This document shows positions 8,202-15,957 of a stretch of 64,000 nt of DNA, piece by piece. Source of the stretch: an uncultured Oscillospiraceae bacterium (GTDB lineage Bacteria; Bacillota; Clostridia; Oscillospirales; Acutalibacteraceae); NCBI GenBank assembly GCA_900539855.1, contig UQDO01000005.1, positions 1-64,000 of the forward strand, in the 5' to 3' direction. The translations under genes were made by a program, and so were the position numbers. The notes below the pieces were generated by a model, which did not search any database, had not been told where the DNA came from, and worked only from the letters and a program-made list of their open reading frames with translations. Positions within the stretch are counted from its first letter, which is position 1. Every line of letters starts with the position of its first letter.

Positions 8202-8579
8202 ATGCGAAAGGCTATCCGGCGTGGCGATCTGTTCTATGCAGACCTGAACCCGGTGGTCGGCTCCGAGCAAGGCGGCATCCGCCCTGTCCTTGTTATCCAA
8301 AATGATGTGGGGAATCACTTTAGTCCTACCGTTGTTGCAGCAGCCATCACCAGCAGAAAAGCGAAGAACAGTCTGCCTACCCATATCCTACTTGAGAATG
8401 TGCCGGGGCTTGCGCCTACCTCTCTGCTTCTGTTGGAACAACTGCGGACAATAGACCGGAAGCGGCTCCGTGGTTACATTGGGCGTATCAGTAAAGAAAA
8501 AATGCTGGAGGTAGATGCAGCCCTGGCAATCAGCATCGGCATAGGATACCCCAACGAAAGGAGGACTCACAATGTATGA
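8202..8579 (+). CDS. mazF: MazF/PemK-type mRNA interferase toxin (no antitoxin beside it)
   Basis: The 125-aa protein has the full MazF signature: RRGDLFYADLNPVVGSEQG at residues 7-25, RPVLVIQNDVGN, the strand SPTVVAAAIT, and a C-terminal region with the L-x-QLRTIDRKRL block conserved in MazF homologues. The family cleaves single-stranded RNA at short motifs. ATG 8202 has AGGAGG nine bases upstream. No MazE-like gene precedes it. The upstream 580 nt carry no gene, and the downstream gene, which overlaps by 8 nt, is an excisionase. It may be a stabilisation toxin with a distant antitoxin, or a regulator recruited by the element. Confidence 0.92.
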   Translation: MRKAIRRGDLFYADLNPVVGSEQGGIRPVLVIQNDVGNHFSPTVVAAAITSRKAKNSLPTHILLENVPGLAPTSLLLLEQLRTIDRKRLRGYIGRISKEKMLEVDAALAISIGIGYPNERRTHNV

Positions 8580-8814
8580 AAATGACGGCGGCCTACTCTC
8601 TCCCAGAGATGCCTACCGATTGATGTTAAAAGACTACCCGGATGTGATGGACATTGGTCAAATGTGTGAGGCGCTTGGCGTCAGTACAAAAACCGGGTAC
8701 AAGTTACTTAAAGATGGGAAAATTGAGTACCTTAAAATTGGACGGGCTTACCGCATCCCCAAAGCCCACATTCTTCGTTATTTGAAAATCACCTGCTCCA
8801 CTTTTGCGGAGTAG
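8572..8814 (+). CDS. xis: excisionase/MerR-like HTH protein
   Basis: The 80-aa protein has an excisionase-type winged HTH: MDIGQMCEALGVSTKTGYKL followed by the wing KIEYLKIGRAYRIPKAHI. Proteins of this kind bend DNA at attachment sites and steer tyrosine integrases toward excision. Its ATG (8572) overlaps the end of mazF by 8 nt, so the two genes are translationally coupled, and the integrase follows after 147 nt. The order mazF-xis-int ties toxin level to excision control. Assignment as Xis rests on fold and position. A small DNA-binding regulator is the alternative. Confidence 0.85.
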   Translation: MYENDGGLLSPRDAYRLMLKDYPDVMDIGQMCEALGVSTKTGYKLLKDGKIEYLKIGRAYRIPKAHILRYLKITCSTFAE

Positions 8815-8961
8815 CAGGCTATGGTGTCGATCTTCACCGGATAGACGCAGAAAGTTAACAATTCTGACGCGGATTTACCTGGAGTTTTGTTCTGTCCGAT
8901 GATACAATAAAGGTGTCATTGGTAGGTGAACTCAATACCGCAAAAGGAGGAACAGATCAGT

Positions 8962-10248
8962 ATGCCAGCGGTACACCTGCAAGAAAACAGCAAACTAATC
9001 TCCGGCCATGTGGCCGAGAAAAAAGGGTATCTCTATTGGGTTCTAAACCTTACCGATGAGAACGGTAAGAGAAAGCCCAAATGGATTCCCACCCATAAGA
9101 AAGTCAAGGGCAATAAGACCTGGGCAAACAATATGCTTCCCACCATCCGAAAAGAATGGACGGAAAAGCTGCTTCAGGAGGCTACGGCCTCACAGCAGTC
9201 GGCTTCTCCGTCTGGCCCGTCATCCGCAGCGATTTCCTTTGTGGATTTCCTGTACCAGTGGCTTGAGTACAAGTACAAGTCTGCTACCGGACGGGTGATG
9301 GACAGCAAGCCCATTGAACTCTCGACCTATTCGGGATACGAACAACAGCTTAACAACCCCATCGCCCCGTATTTCCGAGAGCATCCTGTCGCCCTTTGTG
9401 ACCTTACCAAACAAGATATTCTCGCTTTTTATGAGAAAGAATTGGAACGGGTCAAGCCGACCACCGTTAAACATTACCACGCTCTGATTCATGGGGCGTT
9501 GAATTATGCGGTTGACAAAAATCTGATTCCAAGCAATCCGGCTGACCGGATTATCATTTCCAAGCCTGAACCCTTCAAGGGTGACTACTACCTGGATTCG
9601 GAAGTCCTGAATCTGTTTGAAGTTATCAAGGGGCATAAGATCGAGCTGGTAGTTCTACTGACTGCTTTTTACGGCCTGCGCCGCAGTGAGGTTATCGGTT
9701 TGAAATGGAGTGCCTTTGACTTCAACCATAACTGCTTCTCCATTCGGCATACGGTAACAACCTGCAATGTAAAGGGAGAGCGGGTCACGATTAAGAAGGA
9801 CAAGGCAAAGAACAAATCCAGTCTGCGGACTTATCCATTGATTCCTTTTTTGAAAGAACGGTTGCTGGAGGCCAAGAAACAGCAGGAAGAAAATCGCAAG
9901 CTGTGCGGGCGCGCCTACAACAAAGAATATCTGGGATATGTCTGTGTCGATGTGATTGGCAATCTCATTAAACCCAACTATGTGTCCTCGACCTTTGGGA
10001 AGTTGCTTGCCAAGAACAATTTACGGCACATTCGTTTCCACGATCTTCGCCATACCTGTGCCTCGCTTTTGCTGGCCAACGGTGTTCCGATGGAACAGGT
10101 AAAAGAATGGCTGGGACACAGTGAGATTTCAACAACGGTGGATATTTACGGGCATCTGCAATATGCCACGAAAAAACAATCCGCCGCAGCCATTGAGCAG
10201 GACATTGTGGCGCCCATGCTGCAAAACCTATCGGCGGTTTCTCCATAA
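8962..10248 (+). CDS. int: tyrosine-type site-specific integrase of the element
   Basis: The 428-aa start is ATG 8962, after AAAGGAGG (8943-8950). An in-frame GTG at 8926 lies ahead of the SD. The N-terminal arm-binding and core-binding regions precede a phage_integrase catalytic domain with R in YGLRRSEVIGLKW, HxxR in RFHDLRHTCASLL, the H of WLGHSEIST and the nucleophile Y in VDIYGHL. The enzyme should integrate and excise the element at the tRNA-Ser site lying 40 nt downstream on the opposite strand. A hairpin at 10257-10287 closes the gene. The length is typical for ICE integrases. Confidence 0.96.
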   Translation: MPAVHLQENSKLISGHVAEKKGYLYWVLNLTDENGKRKPKWIPTHKKVKGNKTWANNMLPTIRKEWTEKLLQEATASQQSASPSGPSSAAISFVDFLYQWLEYKYKSATGRVMDSKPIELSTYSGYEQQLNNPIAPYFREHPVALCDLTKQDILAFYEKELERVKPTTVKHYHALIHGALNYAVDKNLIPSNPADRIIISKPEPFKGDYYLDSEVLNLFEVIKGHKIELVVLLTAFYGLRRSEVIGLKWSAFDFNHNCFSIRHTVTTCNVKGERVTIKKDKAKNKSSLRTYPLIPFLKERLLEAKKQQEENRKLCGRAYNKEYLGYVCVDVIGNLIKPNYVSSTFGKLLAKNNLRHIRFHDLRHTCASLLLANGVPMEQVKEWLGHSEISTTVDIYGHLQYATKKQSAAAIEQDIVAPMLQNLSAVSP

Positions 10249-10256
10249 AAAGGAAA

Positions 10257-10287
10257 GAGGTCTACCAGCTTTTCGCTGGCAGACCTC
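10257..10287 (+). terminator. hairpin between integrase and tRNA-Ser 3' end
   Basis: GAGGTCT-A-CCAGC pairs with GCTGG-C-AGACCTC around TTTTC. It lacks a T-tail on the plus strand, but ends two bases from the tRNA CCA end, so it may serve as a bidirectional stop or 3'-processing structure. Confidence 0.55.
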
Positions 10288-10288
10288 A

Positions 10289-10322
10289 TGGCGGAGATGG
10301 AGAGATTCGAACTCTCGCGCCG
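10289..10322. other. probable attachment site (att) at the tRNA-Ser 3' end
   Basis: Tyrosine integrases often target tRNA 3' halves, and int lies 40 nt away pointing into it. The T-arm/acceptor portion is the likely shared core. The matching copy at the other element end lies outside the window, so the limits are approximate. Confidence 0.5.
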
Positions 10323-10382
10323 GTTTTGAGCCGACCTACCGCATTTCGAGTGCGGACCCTTCAACCGCTTGGGTACATCTCC
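10289..10382 (-). tRNA. tRNA-Ser (anticodon CGA), CCA encoded
   Basis: On the minus strand the acceptor GGAGATG (5' at 10382) pairs with CATCTCC. The D arm is CCC/GGG, the anticodon stem CCGCA/TGCGG holds loop CTCGAAA (anticodon CGA, Ser), the long class-II variable arm has GGTCGG..., and the T arm is GAGAG-TTCGAAT-CTCTC. Discriminator G is followed by encoded CCA at 10289-10291. The gene is intact and its 3' end faces the integrase, which marks it as the attachment site of the element. Confidence 0.95.
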
Positions 10383-10419
10383 AAATTTATGTTATATCCC
10401 TGGTCCCGACCCGCCGACC

Positions 10420-10552
10420 AATTCAGCCGGTGGAAATCGGGAAGAACAACAGGATAGAACAAGCAACATTATTCAATTTGAACTCGGCTGGAACCCGCAT
10501 GGTTCCAAGGGTTTCAGCCGTTTGGCACTCCGCATAGGAAACCTGATTTCGA
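10420..10552. repeat. imperfect direct repeat, copy 1 (tRNA-Ser-like relic)
   Basis: Shares with 10677-10820 the blocks GGGAAGAACAACAGGATAG, CAATTTGAACT and AACCCGCATGGTT, and ends in GATTTCGAATCAT, the complement of an anticodon arm with loop TTCGAAA (CGA). Only three anticodon-stem pairs survive, and no proper acceptor is visible. Confidence 0.65.
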
Positions 10553-10676
10553 ATCATTACACCAACTTGGATGATGACGGTAAATCAGGGACGATAGCGG
10601 TAACTACGGAACCCCAAAACATACCTCTCAAAGTGGCTGTCAGATGGCTGCTCTCATTATAGCCATTTTCCCGCAA

Positions 10677-10820
10677 AATTCAAGCCGTGGAAATTGGGAA
10701 GAACAACAGGATAGAACAGACCCCAATTCACAATTTGAACTTGCCCGCAAACCCGCATGGTTACTGGCTTTTCGGCAGTTTGGACTTCCAAAGTGGAAAC
10801 ATGATTTCGAGTCATGTCCG
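10677..10820. repeat. imperfect direct repeat, copy 2 (tRNA-Ser-like relic)
   Basis: Second copy of the block at 10420. The core GTGGAAATTGGGAAGAACAA continues with the same 12 bases as copy 1 and differs at one base. The copies diverge most in the stretch between the T-loop-like and anticodon-like parts. Confidence 0.65.
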
Positions 10821-10844
10821 TTATGACCGCTTCGATACGTCTCC
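10740..10844 (-). pseudogene. degenerate tRNA-Ser-like sequence (CGA), 5' half intact
   Basis: Read from 10844 on the minus strand: acceptor-like GGAGACG, a D arm TCG/CGG, then a perfect anticodon stem CATGA/TCATG with loop CTCGAAA. The 3' half departs from a tRNA: no 3' acceptor strand complementary to GGAGACG appears where expected, and the T arm is poor. It is probably a relic of tRNA-targeted integration or duplication, not a working tRNA. Confidence 0.5.
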
Positions 10845-10942
10845 AATTCAGTTGTCCGTTTCACGGACAACATGATCATTATAAATACTTAAAGGTGATA
10901 AGTCAAGTGTTTTTTCAATGTTTTACAAAATCATATACCAAA

Positions 10943-11479
10943 TCACTGCTCGACACTGTTTGCGACTGCGTGTGAAACATCTTCATATTCTACGCTTTTT
11001 TCACTTACAGATCTAACGTTTTCAGTCACAGTACGTTCGGCAACAATTATCCTGCTGCCGAGCTGATCCAATTCATCGCTGAAACGTGCTATCTTTTCCG
11101 CAAGTTCATCTTTAATACCCTGCAGCTCATTATGCGCTGTTTGCGTAACATCTATGGTGCTTTTTGCGATCAGCTCAGACTGCTCAGCATTTTGCTTTGC
11201 AGACTCCATAATCCCGGCTGCATTGGCTTTTGCAACGAGATAAAGCTTACCTATGCTTTCGCTGAGGCGCGTCACCGCCTCTTCATGCTGCCTGTATTCG
11301 TCGATCTTAACAGCCTGTTCGCCTACCAGTTTTCCAAGCTCGTCATTTCGAATCTGCTGGTCGTTCAGCTTATCAGTAAGATCATCGACTTCCCTTTTAT
11401 ATTTACCGCGCAGTTCGGCAAGCTCGGAATTGAGCATTGTAACATAGTTCATTACGTCTTCTTTGTTATAGCCGAACAA
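10943..11479 (-). CDS. DivIVA-like coiled-coil protein
   Basis: The N terminus FGYNKEDVMNYVTMLNSEL matches the short N-terminal domain of DivIVA/GpsB relatives, which binds curved membrane. The rest (residues about 15-150) is a long, charged coiled coil. Such proteins mark poles and septa in Gram-positive cells. The start is unusual. The only standard codon near the homology boundary is TTG 11479, which has no SD. Upstream the frame continues with ATC (11500) and ATA codons preceded by AAAGGCGG at good spacing, so translation may begin there. It is the last gene of the polysaccharide gene run and could place that machinery, though this is speculative. Confidence 0.8.
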   Translation of the reverse strand: MFGYNKEDVMNYVTMLNSELAELRGKYKREVDDLTDKLNDQQIRNDELGKLVGEQAVKIDEYRQHEEAVTRLSESIGKLYLVAKANAAGIMESAKQNAEQSELIAKSTIDVTQTAHNELQGIKDELAEKIARFSDELDQLGSRIIVAERTVTENVRSVSEKSVEYEDVSHAVANSVEQ

Positions 11480-11576
11480 ACTGTTTTTGAAGTTTATGAT
11501 AACGCACCGCCTTTGATATCACGGATATGACTTTAAGATATTATAACAATAATCAACAAAAATTGCAACATTATTT

Positions 11577-12722
11577 TCAAAGCTTAAGTGCCGTTATGAG
11601 GTATTCCGCCTCAGAAGTGACAGCTTTGTCCATTGAATTGTTGATGTTTATTTGTTTTACGCTTCGCGACATGCCGCCTTTGAACAAAAGCCTGAACCAT
11701 CTGACGATCTCACAAAACGGCAGAAGTACCTTGTGTTTTTCAAGAACCGGAAAATATAGTTTGATATCATTATAGGGCAGAAAGACCTTGTACAGCATAT
11801 ATTTCAGCTTACCGCCCTGTTTATTCTGCCTTACAGCTACGTTGTTTTCAAAATTACCGTACACACCGCCGCGGATTATAAAGCTGCACATGCTGTCGGT
11901 CAGCTTTGTAGGAGCTTTTCCGCAGAACCAAACGTCTGTGAGCTGCTCTGCGCCTTCGGCAAATTCAACCAGACCGCCCTTTCTCAGCAGTTCTTCCCTT
12001 CCCTTCTGATCAGGACTGCATACACATTTCAGTATATAAATATCAATAAACGGTCTGACGCCGCAGCCGCCTATCAAAAAATGCTTAGCCATGTGGGCGA
12101 TGTGGTAAAAGTAAAACATAGCGTCGGTCATTCGGTATTCAAATTGGGAGCAGTTTTCCGCGCCTTTCCATGCATCTTTAAGGACCTTGTCCGCTTTAGA
12201 AACCACTTCGTCCTCAATAAGACTGTAATGAAGCTCCAGATGCACTCCCGAAGCGGAAAAAAGGCTGATATCGTGTGAGCCCATACCTTTGTATTCAAAG
12301 CCTATGGCTTGGACGGCTTTCTTAGCCGCGTCAAGGCTGCTTTTTTCGACCAGTATATCTATATCGCAGCTTGTCCTCATCCACGGCTCCGGGTACATAT
12401 TTCTTATGACCGAGCCTTTAAGCGGCATAAATTTAATTTTGCTTTCGGCAAGTGCCTTTTTAATTCTTTCATATTCATACCTTTGCTTTTCATACCTGAA
12501 AACAGCCGTGATTACGCATTTGGAAAACTTCTCTTTATATTCGCCGCTTACAAGATTATTCTTAATAAGCGCATCACCGACAAGGTGCGCAACATCGTGC
12601 GCCCGTGACATTTTATAAAGAATTTTCAGCTGATCATCTGACATTATACATCCGCTGTCAAGCGGTTTTCCGGCTATTTCAAAAGCCAGGAGATCGGTCA
12701 TAGTCTTTATTGAATCTGTCAT
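11577..12722 (-). CDS. nucleotidyltransferase-fold protein (NTP_transf_5-like)
   Basis: The 381-aa protein has an internal MPLKGSVIRNMYPEPWMRTS segment followed by CDIDILVEK, the D-x-D metal-binding strand of the uncharacterised nucleotidyltransferase family (NTP_transf_5), at residues about 98-130. The N-terminal third is helical. Family members occur in capsule, teichoic acid and peptide-modification clusters, and their substrates are mostly unknown. It sits 39 nt after LicC in the same operon. Together with LicD and LicC it makes three consecutive nucleotidyl/phosphoryl transfer genes, which suggests a shared job in decorating the glycan with a phospho-substituent. Confidence 0.8.
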   Translation of the reverse strand: MTDSIKTMTDLLAFEIAGKPLDSGCIMSDDQLKILYKMSRAHDVAHLVGDALIKNNLVSGEYKEKFSKCVITAVFRYEKQRYEYERIKKALAESKIKFMPLKGSVIRNMYPEPWMRTSCDIDILVEKSSLDAAKKAVQAIGFEYKGMGSHDISLFSASGVHLELHYSLIEDEVVSKADKVLKDAWKGAENCSQFEYRMTDAMFYFYHIAHMAKHFLIGGCGVRPFIDIYILKCVCSPDQKGREELLRKGGLVEFAEGAEQLTDVWFCGKAPTKLTDSMCSFIIRGGVYGNFENNVAVRQNKQGGKLKYMLYKVFLPYNDIKLYFPVLEKHKVLLPFCEIVRWFRLLFKGGMSRSVKQININNSMDKAVTSEAEYLITALKL

Positions 12723-12761
12723 TTTTCACCTTCTCAACGGTTGCTGGATTTTTATATCGAT

Positions 12762-13478
12762 TCAGACGTTTCCGATATTCTTATAACCGGAATCAATAGC
12801 TATCAGCTCACTGATATCATCTATCTCTATAACATCATTTTCATTCATAGGATAAATACCCAACTCATAATCATCCGGATAACAAAACATTGCAACATCA
12901 TCCCAGTATATCTGGCGGTTTTTCTTTTGTTCAAATTCAATTTCCAAATGACGCTTTAATTTTCTTCCGTCTTTTGCCGTCCAGCGTGAAATACTGTACA
13001 ACTGCCATCCGCCTTTTCCGCCGGTACGGCTGCAGGATGTAACTATTCCGTCGGTCACGGTTTGCAGCCATTCCTTTGTTTCTTTGTCTGTCCAAACGCT
13101 GTTATACCCCGAACGTTCAAATTCCGGGGCAAGAATTGAAGAATTATTGATGATCTGATCGCCGTCTAAGATCATTGCGTTTTCAATATACTCTCTCGCC
13201 ATATAGAGCGAAGAAATATTATTGCAGGTATCATAGTAAGGATTTTCGATTAGTTTTATACCCGGATATTCGGTTTCCAATCCGGCAAACTGCTCTTTCA
13301 GATAGCCTACCACGACATATATCTCATTGATGCCGTTTTTATGCAGCGCATCAATCAAAGTGTCAATAATGCGTATTCCGTTCACCCTGACCAAAGGTTT
13401 AGGTGTCGTAAGTGTTACCGGGTGCATTCTATTACCAAGCCCTGCCGCCATAACAATAGCTCTTTCAACTTTAGGCAT
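12762..13478 (-). CDS. licC: LicC-like CTP:phosphocholine (or related) cytidylyltransferase
   Basis: The 238-aa start at 13478 (MPKVERAIVMAAGLGNRM) has GGAAGG upstream. A longer frame to 13568 only overlaps licD. It has the GT-A nucleotidyltransferase signature AAGLGNRMHPVTLTTPKPL, the LicC-typical NPYYDTCNNISSLYMA and the metal site ILDGDQII. LicC activates phosphocholine with CTP for transfer by LicD in pneumococcus and Haemophilus. No choline kinase or transporter (LicA, LicB) is present in the window, so the true substrate may be another phospho-alcohol. It directly follows licD in the operon. Confidence 0.85.
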   Translation of the reverse strand: MPKVERAIVMAAGLGNRMHPVTLTTPKPLVRVNGIRIIDTLIDALHKNGINEIYVVVGYLKEQFAGLETEYPGIKLIENPYYDTCNNISSLYMAREYIENAMILDGDQIINNSSILAPEFERSGYNSVWTDKETKEWLQTVTDGIVTSCSRTGGKGGWQLYSISRWTAKDGRKLKRHLEIEFEQKKNRQIYWDDVAMFCYPDDYELGIYPMNENDVIEIDDISELIAIDSGYKNIGNV

Positions 13479-13555
13479 TGATTTTTCAGACCTTCCTGTA
13501 ACTATCAGTTCATGATAACTATGTAACTTGATTATAACATTCGTTTGCGATGCTT

Positions 13556-14359
13556 TTAATTCCACCACACGTCCTGAATATGATGCGGCTCACGAAGCTC
13601 TTCAGGCGGCAGTGTCATATAGTCACCGTATGTGTACTTAAGAACCTTATCATAACCGTCGGGAATATAGAATTCGCAGTCTTCAAACTTATGCAGACTT
13701 CTTCCGGCAAAATCAGAACGGTCATATAAAATACAATCGCCCTGGACGCAAATAAACTTTTCCCCTTCAGTATTCCTGTATTTCTTTGCCAATGCCTGCT
13801 GTTTAGCGATAATAGGCTCGGTTCGATGCCAATTAAAAAATCTTACTATCAGCTTTGACCTTGTACTCATGTTTTCTTTTGCGTATTTCCACGAAGTATT
13901 GGCATACAAATTCATAGCGCGCAGAATGTTAGCCCTTTTGATCCAATTGGCAGATAATTTAATGTTTTGCGGAACCTCATCAAGCACCCAGACATCAACA
14001 AATACTCCTAACTTATCGGTTCGCTTATAAGCCTTTTCAAAAAGGCTGGTCCTTGCATCGCAGATCTTAAGCATATCTCTCGGGAAATAGTGATCTTTTG
14101 AATCGGGTCCGGCTAAAAACAGACCATGGTCTTTTCCCCATTCGGGAAATTCTTTTTCAATTCTTTCAAACCCGTCGCGCATAACAAAAATATCTATGTC
14201 ATCGTCCCATGGAATAAATCCGTTGTGCCTAATAGCGCCTATCAATGTTCCATAGGTCAGAACATACCATATTTTCTTTTCTTCGCAAAATTCGTGGACC
14301 TTTTTCATTATATCGAGTTCAATAGCCTTCAGCTCATCCAAATCAGTTATAGCCCTCAT
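13556..14359 (-). CDS. licD: LicD-family phosphotransferase
   Basis: The 267-aa protein has the LicD core: YGTLIGAIRHNGFIPWDDDI, continuing DIFVMR, at residues about 39-64. The triple-Asp strand is the metal-binding site of this nucleotidyltransferase-like fold. LicD enzymes transfer phosphocholine (or glycerol-/ribitol-phosphate in relatives) from a CDP-activated donor to a surface glycan. The C-terminal part with ICVQGDCILYDRSDF is also typical. It lies 4 nt after the flippase stop and just before licC, so donor synthesis and transfer are paired. The cytoplasmic location is inferred from the absence of signal or membrane segments. Confidence 0.92.
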   Translation of the reverse strand: MRAITDLDELKAIELDIMKKVHEFCEEKKIWYVLTYGTLIGAIRHNGFIPWDDDIDIFVMRDGFERIEKEFPEWGKDHGLFLAGPDSKDHYFPRDMLKICDARTSLFEKAYKRTDKLGVFVDVWVLDEVPQNIKLSANWIKRANILRAMNLYANTSWKYAKENMSTRSKLIVRFFNWHRTEPIIAKQQALAKKYRNTEGEKFICVQGDCILYDRSDFAGRSLHKFEDCEFYIPDGYDKVLKYTYGDYMTLPPEELREPHHIQDVWWN

Positions 14360-14363
14360 TTTT

Positions 14364-15914
14364 TTACCTCTGCCTGCAAAGTATTCTTTTTATCTGTCTT
14401 AAAACTTTTGTACGCTCATCCTTATCAAATACGGATATTGAATACAGCAATAGTCCCAATATTCCTACAACGGCAGCCATTCCGATCAGACCTATCCACG
14501 AATTGACCGCAACGGTTCGAAACACAATTTTCACAAATCCAACAGTAAGCAGATCGGATATAACAATTCTGACGATCGGCTTATAAAAAGATAACGACGG
14601 AAGCTTTATACACCGTGCGGAGTATAAGGGTGTGAAAATAAAAAATGTTATTAATCCGAGTACGGTTGTTGTTCCGACTACAGCATAAAGATCCAGCCCG
14701 GTGAATTTCAGGAAAATAAACATACTTAATACATTCAAAGCACCGCTGACCGCCGTCACAATGCACGGAAGAGTATTTTTTAAAGAAAGTGTGTATGTGA
14801 AAAACATAGGGCTCGCTACGCTTTCAAAGACAAAACCGATCAGTGTAATAATGGCGATCCTGTTCAAAAGTGCAGAATTGTTATTTGGCGTCCAAAGCTC
14901 GAAATATGACTCGCCCAACACAAAAAAGCCAGCTAATACGATGCATGATACAGCACCCAATAATTTCATCTGAAAACTGATGGTTTTACGGACTCCGTTC
15001 ATGTCTTTATCGGCATAAAGTTTTAAAAGCATAGGCTGAAACGGCTGCGTGATCAAAGACGGAAGTGCCGAGCATATCGTTGCGACCGTTTTAACAATAG
15101 AAAGCTGCCCCAATTTGAACCCGTCAAGCATCAGGTTTGTAATCCACAGATCAAGACCGGTGTTAAGCATATTTCCTATCTGATTGAAGGCACTCCAAAG
15201 TCCGCGGCCAAGAAGCTCTTTTACCGCTGAAAATGAAAAACAATCAATCCGACACCTTAAGTCAGGCGTCATCTTCTTTTTTATACCGTAATTTATGAGC
15301 CCGTACAATACCGTCGAAATAAGCAGCGCTGCTCCGACGAACCACACGGAAGGCTTAAATATTCTAAAGAAAACAACAAGGATGAGCGCTTCTGTGCAAT
15401 ATGCAAGAATCTTGGAAATGCTTATGTACTGGAGCCTGTTTTTAATATACCCGGACACCGTGTAAACGCTTGCTAAAGCAAGGACCATACAATTAAGTAT
15501 ATCCAAATAGAAAAGCAGTCTGACATCATTCAGCAGATCATCAGGCACCGAAAAGAACGCCCTGATGTTAAAAGCCAAAAAAATTGATATAACTGCACTA
15601 ACCGCAATCAAAATAACATCAGCGATAACTACGCTGCTGTAAAAAGAATTAGCTCTTTTTATATTTCCCTCATGATATGACACCGCAATGAACCGGGACG
15701 CATAGGCGTTTAGGCAGCTTGTTATGATCAATCCGTAATTTGCAACGGTTTTTGCCAGTGACACAAAGCCGTATGCTTCGGTTCCAAGCGTGTTGGTGAT
15801 ATACGGCGTCAGGAAAAACGAGATCATATAGTTTATGACCATGGCAATCAACGAGCATGCCATTGCCAGAACAATTTGCAGCCTGTCATTATTGTTTTTG
15901 CTTTTAATTTCCAT
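14364..15914 (-). CDS. wzx: Wzx-type polysaccharide flippase (MOP superfamily)
   Basis: The 516-aa integral membrane protein has 12 to 14 hydrophobic segments spread over its length. Its opening (MACSLIAMVINYMISFFLTP, then YITNTLGTEAYGFVSLAKTV) is the usual start of polysaccharide biosynthesis/flippase proteins. The family moves lipid-linked repeat units across the cytoplasmic membrane for Wzy polymerisation. A Wzy-like gene lies two genes upstream and an initiating sugar-phosphate transferase opens the operon, so the Wzx/Wzy route is nearly complete. No Wzz-type chain-length regulator is seen. Confidence 0.92.
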   Translation of the reverse strand: MEIKSKNNNDRLQIVLAMACSLIAMVINYMISFFLTPYITNTLGTEAYGFVSLAKTVANYGLIITSCLNAYASRFIAVSYHEGNIKRANSFYSSVVIADVILIAVSAVISIFLAFNIRAFFSVPDDLLNDVRLLFYLDILNCMVLALASVYTVSGYIKNRLQYISISKILAYCTEALILVVFFRIFKPSVWFVGAALLISTVLYGLINYGIKKKMTPDLRCRIDCFSFSAVKELLGRGLWSAFNQIGNMLNTGLDLWITNLMLDGFKLGQLSIVKTVATICSALPSLITQPFQPMLLKLYADKDMNGVRKTISFQMKLLGAVSCIVLAGFFVLGESYFELWTPNNNSALLNRIAIITLIGFVFESVASPMFFTYTLSLKNTLPCIVTAVSGALNVLSMFIFLKFTGLDLYAVVGTTTVLGLITFFIFTPLYSARCIKLPSLSFYKPIVRIVISDLLTVGFVKIVFRTVAVNSWIGLIGMAAVVGILGLLLYSISVFDKDERTKVLRQIKRILCRQR

Positions 15915-15957
15915 TAAGTGCGCCCCACGTCAGCATTATAATTATGTTATTCGGTAT

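Larger units (their letters stand above)
1..10288. mobile_element. integrase-proximal end of an integrative element (ICE-like), left end outside the window
   Basis: All genes from the left edge to the integrase run in the plus direction and end at the 3' end of an intact tRNA-Ser gene on the opposite strand. The last four coding genes are a sigma-like factor, MazF, an excisionase and a tyrosine integrase, the usual regulatory/recombination end of clostridial integrative elements. Coding DNA here looks more GC-rich than the chromosome to the right. No conjugation genes lie in the window, so the element could be an ICE, an integrative mobilizable element or a genomic island. The far attachment site would lie to the left and cannot be seen. 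Confidence 0.75.
10383..10942. other. 560-nt gene-free interval with tRNA-like relics and direct repeats
   Basis: No gene is supported between the tRNA and the DivIVA-like gene. Two imperfect ~130-bp repeats fill much of it, and each carries an anticodon-arm-like sequence for CGA on the minus strand. The last 70 nt before 10943 are AT-rich. Confidence 0.6.

Noticed and set aside
10640..10879. Minus-strand ORF of 79 codons
   Set aside because: Its translation (YRSGHNGHDSKS...) is what a reading frame through tRNA-like DNA gives, and it coincides with the tRNA-Ser relic.
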